Source: Cryptomeria japonica
Lineage: Eukaryota; Streptophyta; Pinopsida; Cupressales; Cupressaceae
Assembly (NCBI RefSeq): GCF_030272615.1
Contig: NC_081415.1
Location: 375,119,392-375,183,391, forward strand
Direction of reading: 5' to 3'
Length of the DNA stretch: 64,000 nt
Shown: piece by piece, positions 30,901 to 43,645 of the stretch
How the letters are laid out: each line of letters begins with the position of its first letter
Position numbering within the stretch: position 1 is the stretch's first letter
Notes under the pieces: generated by a model
Told to the model about the DNA's origin: nothing
Seen by the model: the letters and a program-made list of their open reading frames with translations, nothing else
Database searches by the model: none
Position numbers and translations under genes: made by a program

Positions 30901-33764
30901 CATGATGTTTGAAATACATTTAGCATAATCTATAGGTTGAATAAATCGGACGTCTAATAGTTTCTTTAGTTCAGCTTTGACCATTAGTGCTACATGCGGA
31001 TTCATCTTTCTCAATTTTTGCTTGACTGGTTTAGCTCCTGAAGCAATAGATAAATGATGCATGGTTAAGTGTGGATCAATCATGGGAATATCTGCATAAG
31101 ACCAAGCAAAAATTGATTTCCTTTTCTTTGAAGAATTTGATAAACTGGTTTTTCTTCATCTATCAGAGATTCTGCTAGGTGTATATTTTTGGCTGCTTAT
31201 TGTGTACCAATGTTGATTGATTGAGTGGGCTCAATCAATATGGGCGATCACTCCTGATAGTGTTTAGGAAGAGTGTCAAGTCTCCCATTCTTAGGTGCCT
31301 CAAAAAGGTTCTCACCCTTAGATGCATCCTTTATTTTTACTTTTTTGTGATCTAGTGCTACCACTGACTGGTTTTTAGCAGTAGATCCTTTATTTCTTTC
31401 ATTTTTACGACTAAGAGACTTGGCATTCTCTTGATTGCAAATATCGTTACTTTGTTTGCTAGTAGAGTTTGTTTCTAGGTTGATCGTACATAGGTAATGG
31501 ATAATGGAGTCATCATCTGGGAAAATAGGTATGTCATGGTTTTTCAGGTTCATCCCAGTTTATGAGATTAGGAAATATGAGCAATAAAGAGTCATTGGGT
31601 GGGTCGAGTTCGGTTGCGGTAAGTGTCATGATAGAGGTATCATTAAGGTTGGCTGGGATATTGGATAAGTTAATGATATTGTCAAGGGCTTCGATGGTAT
31701 CGTCTTCTATGTAGGCTTGCTTGTAATGTCGTTGCTCATTTTCTTTGGCTTTGTAGATATGTTGTGGACCAAATTCAAGTAGTCTAGACTATGTACCTTG
31801 TCCTTCTTGAGAAAGGGGTGTATGAATAGTAGTCTTAGGAATATCTTTAGTAACATTTGAATAGTTGTCCCATTCATATTCATTAGAATCAGTCTCAGAA
31901 GTATTGTCCCAAGGTTTTTTAGTGCTGCTGATAGGTATGTTGTACAGTGAAAAGAGATCTTTGATGATTGATACTAGTTTGATAGTTTTCTCTGATTCCA
32001 TATCAGATCTTGCTTGTACTCTTTGCATTTGTTCATATACTATTTCTCCTTGGGGAGTAGTGATGTCTTCAGGGGGTGATTTTGCCTTGTTTGGAATAGG
32101 TTCATGAGCGTGGTGTACTTCTGCATAAGATGCTTCTTCTCTTTGAATGGCCAACTCTTCTTGTTGTTTCTCTTTTTCCTGGTGTTCTCGCTCTTTCCTT
32201 ATTGATTCTGTTGATTCGTGTAGTGCCTCATGCCATGAATCCTCCTTGTATTTCTTCTTTGCTTTCCATTAAGGTTTTTGATATTTATTTGGTTTCTGCT
32301 TTGGGGGTAGAGTGTGTCCATAGCCCAATCCTGTTTTGTCTCTAGAAAGCTGTGAAGGAGGATCCAATGGCTCTGTGATGCCTTCTTGACACTTGCCTAT
32401 AGGTCCTTTACCATTGTACCCCATTCATTGCATGATTAGGTATCCTTTTCCATATTGTTATGTTGGTATAGCTACTTACATAGTAGCAACTCTGACTTCT
32501 TCTTCATCCTTGTATATCCAACTAAGGATGTCCTTTTCTTCTAATTCATGTGCTAGTGTTCCTAATTGGATAAATTTTCCATCAAACTTGGTGATGGGCT
32601 GTGTTGTTTGATGTGTTGATGCAGAAGGTTACCCATTAGATTTTGGTGATGCTGGTAAGCTGGTTAGACACATGGGTTCAAAAGAGTATTCTCCCATGCC
32701 TTGCTCTTTGATTTTCATCTTCTGTTTGAAATCCATGGATAAAGATTTGAGCTTTTCTTGATGATGATCTGGCGCTGAGGAAGTTTGTTTTTCCCTGTTA
32801 TGTGGAACCAAGCTGTCTTGGGCTGCCCCCATAGCATTACAATGTTGAAAGGGGTTATTAGTTGCTGATATAGAAATCTCCTGCCCATTATATCAAAATT
32901 TGATACTGGTGGTAAGTTGATGGTACCACTTGCATTTCATGTATCCAAGGATGACCCAATAAAATATTATATGTGAGGTCTATGTCTAAGACTTGGAACA
33001 TAGTGTCCCTTTGTATCGGTCCTACTTGAATTGGCAGTATCATTGTTCCCTTGGATGATCTCTCTTCATCATCATATACTTTGATGGTGATCTTTCTGTG
33101 TGGATCAATAGACTGCTCAGAGAAGCCTATTGCACGGATAAGTTTTAAGGTACAGATATTGAGCCCAGCTCCTCCATCTATAAATACTCTTTTAACTCTA
33201 TGTTTGTAGACTAAAACTTCAATATGGAGAGGAGTATTATGTGGATGGCTCAATGAGATATTATCATTCTCGGAAAAGGTGAGATTATGAGGCCCTGTCA
33301 TGTGAGCCAACATGGCTTGAAACTTGTCGATATCCAGATCTTGAGGTACATTTGTTTCCAATAGTGCTTGTTCTAGGATGTCTTTATGTTTTGGCAAAAG
33401 TTTTAACAGCTCAAGTATGGATATTTGAGCAGGTGTTTTGCGCGGTTAACTTACCAAATCATATTGAGTCTTGGGGATAGTGGTTGTTGTTGATGTATGC
33501 CCTTTCAAGACATATTTTTGAGCTCTGGTGGTTACATTGATCGATTCATGTTCGTGTTTGTCTTTGATTTTAATGACATTTACTTGATTGTCATCTGTCG
33601 ATATATGATTGATGGTGTTATTGTATATGTGATTGATGCGAGCTCCTCGTGTATCGTTTGACAATGAAGCTCCATCTTTGTTGTAATTTGGAAGAGGATT
33701 TTTTAAGGTGCCATGATCACCATTTGTCTTGAGACCATCGACCATTAAATCACCTCTATCAATC
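27950..33764 (-). pseudogene. gag-pol: Element A pol remnant (protease, RT, two RNase H, integrase), interrupted by D
   Basis: This is the decayed counterpart of B's gag-pol. From 33764 downward: protease (FIDGGAGLNICTL near 33150-33190), a weak G-patch region near 32400, reverse transcriptase (31083-30322, with IRICIDFRDVNKACPKDDFP, MPFGLKNVGATYQRA and EDYVDDLLAKS), the first RNase H (about 30230-29760), the second RNase H (YFDGSYTQHGSGADILFITP near 29650-29690), integrase (about 28990-28490) and its C-terminal part (28488-28099). The ending TNNIYLKKYYT at about 27957 parallels the NSMHLRRFYT end of B. Stops and frameshifts separate every block, so it is non-functional. D interrupts the gag region at the sequence encoding IDRGD. 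Confidence 0.88.
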
Positions 33765-33838
33765 TATTGGCAATATTACATTATAACAGACAATGAAAGA
33801 TTGTTGACATTTCAATAAGGATATTGAGAAGGTTGTTG
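33765..33838 (+). repeat. Element D 5' LTR remnant (first 74 bp)
   Basis: It matches 39285-39358 almost exactly (TTGGCAATATTACATTATAA...). It joins the gag coding region directly at GAAGGTTGTTGG, so the rest of the LTR, the primer-binding site and the gag N-terminus are absent. Confidence 0.88.
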
Positions 33839-36800
33839 GCATTATAACCCTTCTACCTTCCTATGCAATCCGAGTCTCTGTAATCAATGAATTGAGGTAT
33901 GTACCTAATATGCCAGTTTCCTTGGATGCTACTATTGGTAAGCTACATGCATTTGAGTTAAGTAATTTTGATAACGGTGGGTCATCGGTAAATAAAGTTG
34001 AATCTGCATTTAGTTCTTTTCATCTGAATGAATCTAATGATTACAATGAAAGAAATTATAAGTACTCTGAAGGAGATCATAGTGGAGCAAGTGAAATATT
34101 TCGGAAGAACATGGAGGAGGTACACAAACTGTATGAAGAAATCAGAAAGCAAGAAGAGTTTGAAGCACTATTGGCCAAAAGGTTACCGAGAGGCAAAGGT
34201 AAGTATAAAGGAAAACTACCTTTGAAATGTTTCAATTGTGATAAGATTGGACATATGGCTTCTAACTGTCCTGACAAAGATTTCACTGAAAAGAGAGATT
34301 ACCGAGATGACAGACAAAAAGATAATCATTACAGAGGACACAGAAACTTCAGAAGAAGAGATAGAAAGACATGCTTAATTGCTAATGAGGAATCTAAAGA
34401 TGATAAATCAGATGAGACTGATACAGAGGAAGTTGTTTATGTGGCTATCAAGGATGGATCAGATGAAGAAAGGTATGAAGAAAAAGCCCTAATATCTCAC
34501 ATAAACACTAATTATTTTTGGATTATAGATAGTGGATGCTCACATCATATGATAGGAGATAAACACAAGTTTGTTATGTTAGAAGATTATGATGGAGGCT
34601 ATGTTAGATTTGTTAATGATGCACCATGTCCGGTGAGAGGTAAAGGATCCATAATACTTCTTGATAAAGCAAGATGCAATGATGTTTATTGGGTTGAAGG
34701 TTTGAAATATAATTTGTTGAGTGTAGCATAGCTAAACAACACAGGTTACCGAATAGAATTTTAGAAAGGAATTGTCAAAGTTCATGACAAGAATGGAAAG
34801 TTAGCTGCTACCGGGACACAAACAAAAGGTAATACATTTCACCTTGACTCAACTCACAATAAGTGTTTGCATGCAAAGATTGATAATACCTGGTTATGGC
34901 ATAAAAGGTTTTGTCATGTTAATTTTGATAATCTAATCAAGATAAGTAAGAAGCACAGAGTAAGAGGGCTACCGAGTCTTGAAAAACCTGAGAATGCTAT
35001 GTGTCAAGGATGCCAAATGGGTAAGATGACAAGATCTAGCTTTACAAGTAAGTCCTACACTTTTGAGGGAATTTTAGATCTTGTGCACATTGATCTTTGT
35101 GGTCCTATGAAATTTCAAAGTTATTATGGTGATAAGTATTTCATATTATTTGTGGATAATTATTCAAGGATGATGTCAGTAATGTTTTTAAAAGAAAAAT
35201 CAGAAGCTTTTCAAATGTTTAAGTGGTACAAGGCTAGAGTTGAAAATGAAATAGGAAGACAACTGAAATGTCTTAGATCAGATAGAGGAGGAGAGTTCAC
35301 ATATGATGAGTTCAACCTATTTTGCAATGATCATGGTATTAAAAGACAATTCTTGCTTCGAGAACTCCACAACAGAATGGAATAGCTGAAAGAAGAAATA
35401 GATCTATTGTGGATTGTGCTAGAACACTGATGATTGAGAAGAAGGTTCCACAAACATTTTGGAGAGAAGAAATAAGCACAGTTGTTTACACCTTGAACCG
35501 AGCTCAATTGAAGAAAGGTACTGTGAAGACACCTTATGAAATCTGGTATGACAAGAAACCTAATGTAAGTTATTTTAAGATCTTTGGAAGTAAATGCTAT
35601 GTTCATAAAGATGATAGAAATGGCAAGTTTGATCAGAAAAGTGAAGAAGGAACATTTCTAGGATATTCATCTAGAAGCAAAGCATTTAAATGTCTGATCA
35701 AATCATCTAATAAAATAGTAGAAAGTGCAAATGTGAAAATTGATGAATTTGCAGAAAGAACTGATGAAGGGGATTCCAAAGAACCAGAAGACTATGATGA
35801 ATTTGTCTATGTCCAACTGAGAAGTCCTACCGAGATAACTGTTAGAGAAAATGAAGGAAATATCCAGTTACCGAGTGATGAAGAAGATCATACAGAGCCT
35901 ACCAAGCCTGTATTAGCCAAGTATGTCAGAAGACACCATGCACCAAGTCGGATTATAGGAGATAAGGATGATCCAGTGATGACAAGGAACAAACTGAGAC
36001 AGAACACATGTTTGATATCTGAATTTGAATTAAGAATAGTGAAAGAGGCATTTAACAGTGAAGATTGGATAAATGCTATGACAGAAGAGATTGATCAAAT
36101 CAAGAAGAATGACACATGGACACTGGTCCCAAGACCGAAGGACAAAAATGTAATCGGTACAAAGTGGATCTTCAGAAACAAGCTAAATGAAAAAGGTGAG
36201 GTCATTCAGAACAAAGAAATATTAGTTTGCAAAGGTTATGCCCAAGAAGAAGGAATTGATTATGGTGAGACTTTTGCACTAGTTGCTAGACTTGAAGGAG
36301 TAAGAACATTGTTGGCATATGATGCTTTCAAAAACTTCAAGGTATATCAAATGGATGTCAAATCTACATTTCTGAATGGAATATTAGAAGAAGAAGTTTT
36401 CATTGAACAACCTGAAGGATTTGTTGAAGACAATGATAAAGATCAGGTATGTAAATTGAACAAAGCTTTATATGGTCTAAAACAAGCACCTAGAGCATGG
36501 TATGAGAGATTGCACTCTTATTTGATTAAGATTGGTTTTATAAGGACAAGTGAGAACAGCAACATGTACATGAAGAATGATAAAAATGGAATACTAATCT
36601 CAGCCATATTTGTTGATGATATTATATTTTGTGGAAATGACTCTTTATGCAAGAACTTTGGAAATGAAATGAGCAAAGAATTTGAGATGTCATTAATCAG
36701 TGAGATAAAGTATTTTATAGGTTTAGAGATATTGCAAATGAAAAATGAGATTTTCATTACTCAATCCAAGTACATAAAGGAAATCTTGAAGAAATTTGGA

Positions 36801-37559
36801 ATGGAGGATTCAAAACCAGTAAGTACTCCTATGACTACCAACTGTAAACTATCAAAGAATGATGAATCTACATCTATTGATGAGACACTTTACGGATCTA
36901 TGATTGGAAAGTTGCAATATGTTGTTCACCGCAGGCCAGATATAGCACATGTAGTAGGAATTGCAAGATTCTCTGCAGATCCTAAGGAAATACACATGAC
37001 GGCAATCAAAAGAATTTTCAGATACCTAAAAGGCACTGAAGATTATGGCTTAGTATATCAGAAAGGAAATGATTTTGATTTAAAAGTTTATACTGATGTT
37101 GATTGGGCAGGCAACATTGATGACAGAAAAAGCACAAGTGGAGGAGCTTTCTTCTTAGGAGAAAGACTAGTGAGCTGGCTTAGCAAGAAACAAGGGTGTG
37201 TTTCTCAGTCAACAGCCGAAGCTGAATATGTTGCTGCAACACTGAATTGTACAAACATTGCATGGATCAAACAACTATTGGAAGGTATAAATGAGAAAGT
37301 TATCGAGCCAGTAACTATATTCTATGACAATACTAGTGCCTTTAATATTTCAAAGAATCCTATTATGCACTCTAAGACAAAGCACATATCTATCAAATAT
37401 CATTATCTTAGAGAAGAAGCTCAAGAGAAGAACGTGGTGTTGGAATATGTTAACACAAAGGAGCAAACAACTGATATCTTCACCAAGCCACTACCAAAGG
37501 ACACTTTTGAATATCTCAGAAGTAAGTTAGGGGTCCTACCCCTATCTTTTACTCACTGA
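33839..37559 (+). pseudogene. gag-pol: Element D gag-pol (copia type), broken
   Basis: In order: a gag fragment (NELRYVPNMPVSLDATIGK); a zinc knuckle CFNCDKIGHMASNC near 34228-34270; protease core IIDSGCSHHM near 34525; GAG-pre-integrase WLWHKRFCHVNFDNL near 34890; integrase core with HIDLCGP, LRSDRGGEF and NGIAERRN; reverse transcriptase (WIFRNKLNEKGE, YAQEEGIDYGETFA, FVDDIIFCG near 36610); and RNase H (YTDVDWAGNIDDRKSTSGG, STAEAEYVA, MHSKTKHISIKYH). Stops at 34729 (TAG) and about 34760 and a frameshift near 35355 inside the integrase disable it. From 35409 to 37559 the frame is open for 716 codons. The D residues of the reverse transcriptase are retained, so decay is modest. It would replicate only if complemented. 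Confidence 0.9.
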
Positions 37560-39284
37560 CCAAGTTTGGTGAAAGCATCACTTCGACGACTTTATTGAAT
37601 ATCTTTTGGGGAGTTGATGCTGGATTGATACACTTTAGAATATTTTTCTGAAAGTGTACTGGAATAATACAAAGAATTATACAGGGAATAGGAATTGAAG
37701 ACAAATGCTCTGACCGAGACTCAGTTGATACACAACAATAGGCAATAACTTCTTACAGAAAGAAATTATGTTTTAGTTCTGTTGGGTCTCAAATCAACAG
37801 ATTGGATAGGTTCTAAGGAAATGCCAACTCCTATGATCAAACCCTCCAATTGACTTGGCCAACTTATAGAGTGAACCTATTTGGTTACTAACTCTCTCAC
37901 TTTAGGCTCTGCAGGACCTAGGCGGGTATACCTACTCACTAGTTGTTCCTTCAACCAATGCTTTTTATAGCAGATTTAGTGTCTTAATCTGATATCTCCT
38001 AGTCTCAGAATGGCATAAGTTTCTTAAACAGACCAATTTTAGATGTGTGTATTGATCTATGTATCTTACAAAAGTATATATATTACACTTTGGCTAAATT
38101 ACCTACTATACCTACTCTACTAATCCTAATGCTTAAAAGTAAAGGGTAACTGGTATGGTTAAAGGGTTTGTTTACAAATGATCAGTGCCTTTCCTCTTAT
38201 TTGGGCTACAGAGTCTTATATTTCTTCAGGACTTATTGTGTAAACTTATGAGACAGTTTTTAATTCCACCACCTCTCGATGAGTCTGTCAGTTACTGTTT
38301 CTTATGAGCTCTACTTCAATGTCTATATTGTAAACTGCTTGAATGAATTTAACCCTAACTTTTAAGAGACCATCCAAGGAATAAATACAAGGAACAATTA
38401 CAATCCGTGAGTAAATCTTTTTGATCCAAATCTACAATATAAAACACAAAATTTTACTGGAAGAACACGAATAACCTTATCCACTTTTAGATAATATCAT
38501 AAGCAACTGCCTTCTAAAAATATGTTAACTCTCAGCACATATGATAAAGAAAATGCAACTGGTTATTTTTGTTAAAAAGTTTAAAAGTACAAAATTGCCT
38601 CCACCTCTTGTCTCTCTATTCTCCCTTTTTTTTTTTAACATTTTACATCACACATATATATGTGTTTGAATGGTTTTCATACCCCTTTGGGTGAAAAGAC
38701 ACCCCCCTTTTAAATAAAAATAATTCCAAATCCCGAAATTGCCTTAGTTTATGTAATTAATTGTCACTTTACAAGTTGTTTGGGCATATTAGAAGTATTT
38801 TAAGGCTATTTTATGGGTATATAATGGATAAATGGTCTTTAAATGATGTAAATGCCCCCTTTGGTGCTTCACACTCCATTTTTTATGCCCATTATTGTGT
38901 TTATGTTATGGTTTCATATTGTGCAACAAATATAAAATATATTACTTGTACCTATTCAATATATATATATATATATAGAATTTTTCTTGCTCCTTGTCTT
39001 GGAATTTGGAATTCTAAAAATTGCAAATTTTAGGGTTCCAACAAGTTCTTTTTGGCATTGTTTTCAAAGGGGGAGAAGACCTACCTAAGGGAGAGAAGAC
39101 CTAAGGGAGAGAAGACTAATATATGGGAGAAGACTGAGAGAAGACTACAGATTGAAATAAAGATTGAAACAGAAGAGAAGTCTAATGAATGGGGGAGAGT
39201 ATTTCAGCATTTCAGAATCATAGTAATCTGAATCTTTTTAAGGTCAAATCAATTGGTTTTGTGATCAATGCCAAAGGGGGAGAT
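37560..39284 (+). other. Element D 3' region, perhaps containing a solo-LTR-like insertion
   Basis: No coding sequence is seen. The stretch 37615-39043 starts TGATGCTGG and ends GGTTCCAACA, contains a TATATATA tract near 38960, and is flanked by a short AGT repeat, so it may be a separate insertion of about 1.43 kb. A purine-rich segment follows (39065-39215, repeated GGGAGAGAAGAC), then the polypurine tract. Confidence 0.45.
39271..39284 (+). other. Element D polypurine tract
   Basis: CCAAAGGGGGAGAT lies immediately before the TGTTGGC start of the 3' LTR. A related AAAGGGGGAGAAGA lies upstream near 39066. Confidence 0.85.
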
Positions 39285-40780
39285 TGTTGGCAATATTACA
39301 TTATAACAGACAATGAAAGATTGTTGACATTTCAATAAGGATATTGAGAAGGTTGTTGATGATTATGGACATAACTGATTAAAGATGTTTTACTATCTTG
39401 ATATTATTATTTTGTCATTGATGTCAAGAAATTGATTTTCTAATTCAGTATGATATTGCCATATCTTGAGCAGTATGATATGAAGATTATAAAGAAGTCG
39501 ATAAAGACACAGGAAAGAATATGATGAATAAGGGGATAAGTTAATCAATGGGCAACTCTACCGAGTCAGACAATGATGAGATCTTGATGTTTTAGATTAT
39601 TTTAACATCATACATATGTTGTAAAATGTAAAGGTTAATACTATACTATGTTATCAGGCAAAGAACCTAGTCGGTAAACCCTAAGGAACCTAGTTGGTAA
39701 ACCCTAAGGTTATCACAGTCGGTTAATGAAGACAGAATGTCTACCGAGTGAAGTTTAGTATTCACCAAGTTGTAACCGAGCTACAATAGAATGCATGAAA
39801 TGTATACATGTGATATTTAATGAATGATGCTGATGAGCTGGAGTGGATCAATTATTGGTAAGTCATGGAAAAAGTTTGTTAATGAATCTAAGGCAATGGA
39901 AAGTCGGCAAGAAGATCTACAGCTCAGATTGAACCACATTACCCTAACACAAGTTCCAAGGTGGGGTAAAACGTTTTCAGATTGAAAGATATAATGAACC
40001 TAGACAAGATTGAAGATCTGATGGCTATGATTGATCATGGGAAATGTGATCAAGGAGATTAAGCAGTTAGAAGATTGTTTATAAATAGAAAACTGTTGAT
40101 AAACAATGCATGCGGGCAAGTGTATGCACAGGGATGCTACATAGTGATTACCGAGCACAGAAGCTTGAAGAACTATTAGAATAACAGAGTATTGATGCCC
40201 AGCAGATAGACAAGATTAGTTCTATGTCTAGATTGTATTGAACAAATAGGAATCTGCTTTAGCATTTTAGATGTGAAGTTGCAGATAGATTGTATTACTG
40301 TTATTTTGTGAAAGTAACAAGAAATCTCTTAACCGAGTGGACTTAACAATCTTATATGTAAATCCTCTAACAAGGTGACATTCTGATTGAGTGTTTGAAA
40401 TCCTTTGACAAGATCACTTCTAATAAAGTGAAGATCCTAACAGATCTAAGGAAAATCCCTTAACTGGGTCACATCTAGCAATGTGTTTGTAATCTTTAAC
40501 AGGATTTGTTTTTAACCGAGCATACTCTAGAAGAGTATATTTCTTAGTGGGTCCGAAATCCCACATTGGATTTTCCCTATTTGGGTTTCCACATTAAATC
40601 TGGTGTTATGAGGTTTATATTGTTCATATGCTTTTGAGTTTGCATGTTTGACAATTATTGGTTATATGACTGATATATGTGTTACTGAGGTTGAATCTGA
40701 TGTTTTTATGGATGATTAAGTTTGTATGATTCACCCCCCCCCCTCTCATCTTGTTGGCTATTGGATCTGTACTTATATTA
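39285..40780 (+). repeat. Element D 3' LTR, about 1.5 kb
   Basis: It starts TGTTGGCAATATTAC, matching the left remnant. Near its end is ATTCACCCCCCC, the U5 motif also seen in elements C and E. The end point is uncertain: the sequence from about 40781 to 40796 (AGTATCAGAAC...) resembles a primer-binding site rather than LTR. Confidence 0.75.
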
Positions 40781-40796
40781 AGTATCAGAACTATCA
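40781..40796 (+). other. Primer-binding-site-like tail at the 3' end of element D
   Basis: AGTATCAGAAC matches 9 of the 12 bases aligned with the initiator tRNA-Met site TGGTATCAGAGC and lies between the LTR and the CAATC duplication. Normal copia insertions end at the LTR. Confidence 0.45.
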
Positions 40797-40801
40797 CAAT
40801 C

Positions 40802-42416
40802 ATGTCTTGAACAATGTTTTTAAGTCTCATGCAATCATTTGTTTGATGTCCTTTGTTTCGATGAAAATCACATAAGTGTGAGTCATTCCACAAAGGTGGT
40901 TTTACCTAGGGTTCAAAGTTTTTTATAGCTGGTAATGTGATAATCTTCTTTGTCATGAGTTCTCAGAATGCTGATTCTAAAGATTGTGCCAATGGTGTGT
41001 AAATGCATTTATTTGGAAAGTTGTTGGTGTCAACCCTTGAATTCGGATTAGGTCCTCGATTTGTGTTATTGTTTTGGGTATTGTTGGTGTTGTTTGCATT
41101 TGAAGGTTTTGGATTGGTATTCAATGCATAAGTGTTAGTGCCTTGGTTAGCACCCTTTTGATTCTTGGTAGCCTAAGGATTACCTGATAAAGCCAATACT
41201 GGTTGTTCAAATTTTATATCATTAGCATCAGTTCCTCCCTTGTTACCAGTGTTTTTGTTTTTGGTCCAGAACCTGGATTTGTATAAGTTGTTGTTATTGT
41301 TCTGGTTGTTGAAATGAGAGTTGGATAAATTAGTTCCTTCTTTGAAGAACTTCAATGTTCCTTTCTTAATACATGCCTCCTCTACTTGGATTCCATTTTC
41401 GATCAACTTGGAAAAACATGGTATGCATTGGAGCTTGAGTATGTAACTCATCTGACTATTCAGATTATCGATGAAAATTTCCATCTTTTCCTTTTTGGGC
41501 ACATCTCGAGGATATCTTGAAACCATCCATCTCCAACGTTGAAGAAACACCATGAATATTTCATTGTTTTTCTATTTGGTATTGCAAACATCTAGCATGG
41601 TGATTGCATGTTGAATATTGTAGGAGTATTGAACGATAAATTTATTGACTAACTCATCAAAGGATCTGACAGGAGGTGTGAGTTTGGATAACCACTCCAT
41701 TGTTTGTCCTCCCAAGCTTCTTGGGAATAGCCTCATCAAATAGGTGTCATTGTGGGCAAATTCAAGGCTCATGGTACAAAACTCCCGAACATGATCATGA
41801 GGATCGCTCTTACCATCATATTTGTCAATTTTGGGAATATCTAAATTTGGGGGAAAAGGTATCATATTTAACCTTTTGTCAAAAGGGTAAGGACAAATTT
41901 TGTTTAAGGAATACCATACTATTGTCCCCTATTGCATGTCCTGCATTTTTCTTTGCAGCATTTGCATTTGTTGTGTGAGAGCAACCAAGATTGCATTTTT
42001 TTGCCGAGGGAACAGATCTTCCCTTTCGTTATCCCTAGTTTGGGTATGTATGTGTGTTCTGGTATGTTTGGCTCAGGTATGCTTTGCTCAAGGTCATGTG
42101 CTTCCTCTTCTCTTTGTTGTTCTTGATAAGTATAATTTTGAGACCTTGTCCTAAAGATGTTAGTATCGAAGTCTTCAAGGATCCTAACTCTTTTGCTTGT
42201 TAGCATGAGCAAGTATTTTTGTTTGTCGACCTCTATGATTTTTTCCACAAGTTTTTGAAATGAGGCGCTTTCTTGACATTCTTGGAGGAGATCCTCAGAA
42301 ATCTTTATGTCTTCTAGATTTGGATATTCAAAAGGATTTGATAATCTTCGACCCATACTGGATTCTAGTTGTGGTTTGATTTGCTTGTTTCATTGAGAGC
42401 GAGTGATAGCGGGCAT
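40802..42416 (-). pseudogene. gag: Element A gag remnant
   Basis: This is the gag part of A, separated from pol by D. The likely start is the ATG ending at 42416 (MPAITRSQ, then a stop), followed by MGRRLSNPFEYPN. The retrotransposon gag domain is at 41865-41572 (YLMRLFPRSLGGQTMEWLSK) and 41553-41173 (FLQRWRWMVSRYP), and the Cys/His motif CDFHRNKGHQTNDC is near 40840-40880. The last residues before D are NIVQDMI; the sequence resumes across D at 33764 with DRGD. Stops at several points make it a pseudogene. B's gag aligns throughout, so the order is secure. Confidence 0.87.
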
Positions 42417-43264
42417 CTAGTAGAAACTTTATGTGACAATGGGAATGAATTCCTCTTCTTTGTGTTGTTTTGGGGTTAGTGCTTCAAATCGAGGTATGTT
42501 ATAAGTGATGCAAATTTTTGGGAAGAAAGTCGGATTGATCTTTCCTCCACGATTTAAGCGTTGGTTGAATGCTGATTTTTGGCAAAAAGCTCTACTTCTC
42601 AATGGCTCTTCGTCAAATTTGTTTGACTTGTCTTGAAGATATAAGCGCATATGACAGAGAAATGTGCTATGAGATTTGAAGAGTTGGCAATTGATGTAGA
42701 GGAATCTATTATGTTTAGCAAGTTTCTGGGAACTAGGTTGTCATTTTCTCAACTTAGTGTTGTGATGAAGACTCTTTCTTCTCAAAATATGAGGAGTGGT
42801 CATACACAAGTGATCAATGGTTTCCTTTGATTTGGTTGGATTGAGATACTTCATTTGAAAACTTAAGCCTACTTTTATCAAATGAAGGTTTAGATGCCCC
42901 CTCACGACAAAGTGCGTCAAATGATATGGAATAAGAGCCTTCCTGATATAGAAACTCGATTTGACAACTTAGGTTTAAACTAGGTATGTTTTGATGATGG
43001 AATCTGTTTAATTGGCAGACCTTTTGATTAGTGTGATGATGTTACTCGATTTTGATAGGAGAAAGTGTTATCCTTAGCTAGTTTTAGATTTTTGACAACT
43101 TTTGTTCTAAGAATGACTTGTTTGATTGTTTGATCGTTTGGAATAGTTTTTAATGTTCTGACTCAAGTTTTGCCTGATGAGGTCGACTGAAGATCCAAAA
43201 GGGTGTTTGAAACTGATGTTAAAATTTTTCAAGAAGGTTTAGGTTTGCTCTCTGTTTTTCACAG

Positions 43265-43645
43265 TTTTATCTATGCGCTAAGACAAAGACTAGATGCGCT
43301 AAAGTTTGACTCAGATGAGCTGTTTAAAACCACCAATGCGCTAAACTATCTGTGTTACGTGCTAAACCAATGATTTGACTTCTTCTATTTCAAGAATGGT
43401 TATGCGCTAATTTGTCCTAGGTATGCACTAAATTTTAGACTCAAAGCGCTACAGTTTGCCCCCAATGTGCTAGACTGATGCTTCAATGTGCTAATATGTC
43501 CTTAAGAAGCGCTAATGTTTAGTTGTCAAATGTTCAAACTATTATGCATTATTTTTTAGAATGAATGTGCTATATTTAAGTTTGGACGTGCTAAAGTTTG
43601 CTTCAGATGCGCTACGGTGTTGTGCCTACACGCTAAACTGCTTTG
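43265..43645 (-). repeat. Element A leader word array, gag-proximal
   Basis: About fourteen copies or near copies of ATGCGCTAA (sense strand TTAGCGCAT) are present, including decayed ATGTGCTA and ATGCACTAA forms. Confidence 0.85.

Larger units (their letters stand above)
33765..40796 (+). mobile_element. Element D: Ty1/copia (SIRE-like) retrotransposon, 5' truncated, inserted in A gag
   Basis: D is flanked by the 5-bp duplication CAATC (33760-33764 and 40797-40801), and joining these restores A's gag reading. It holds 74 bases of a 5' LTR, a gag lacking its N-terminus, pol in copia order (protease, integrase, reverse transcriptase, RNase H), a long 3' region, a polypurine tract and a full 3' LTR. 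The first base pair of the left end is TA instead of TG. The SIRE-like assignment rests on the RNase H ending, the poly-C U5 motif and the purine tracts, and is inference. Confidence 0.88.

Noticed and set aside
33892-34731. Start of D's gag at 33892
   Set aside because: This is a TTG, not an ATG; the frame runs in from upstream and the true N-terminus is deleted.
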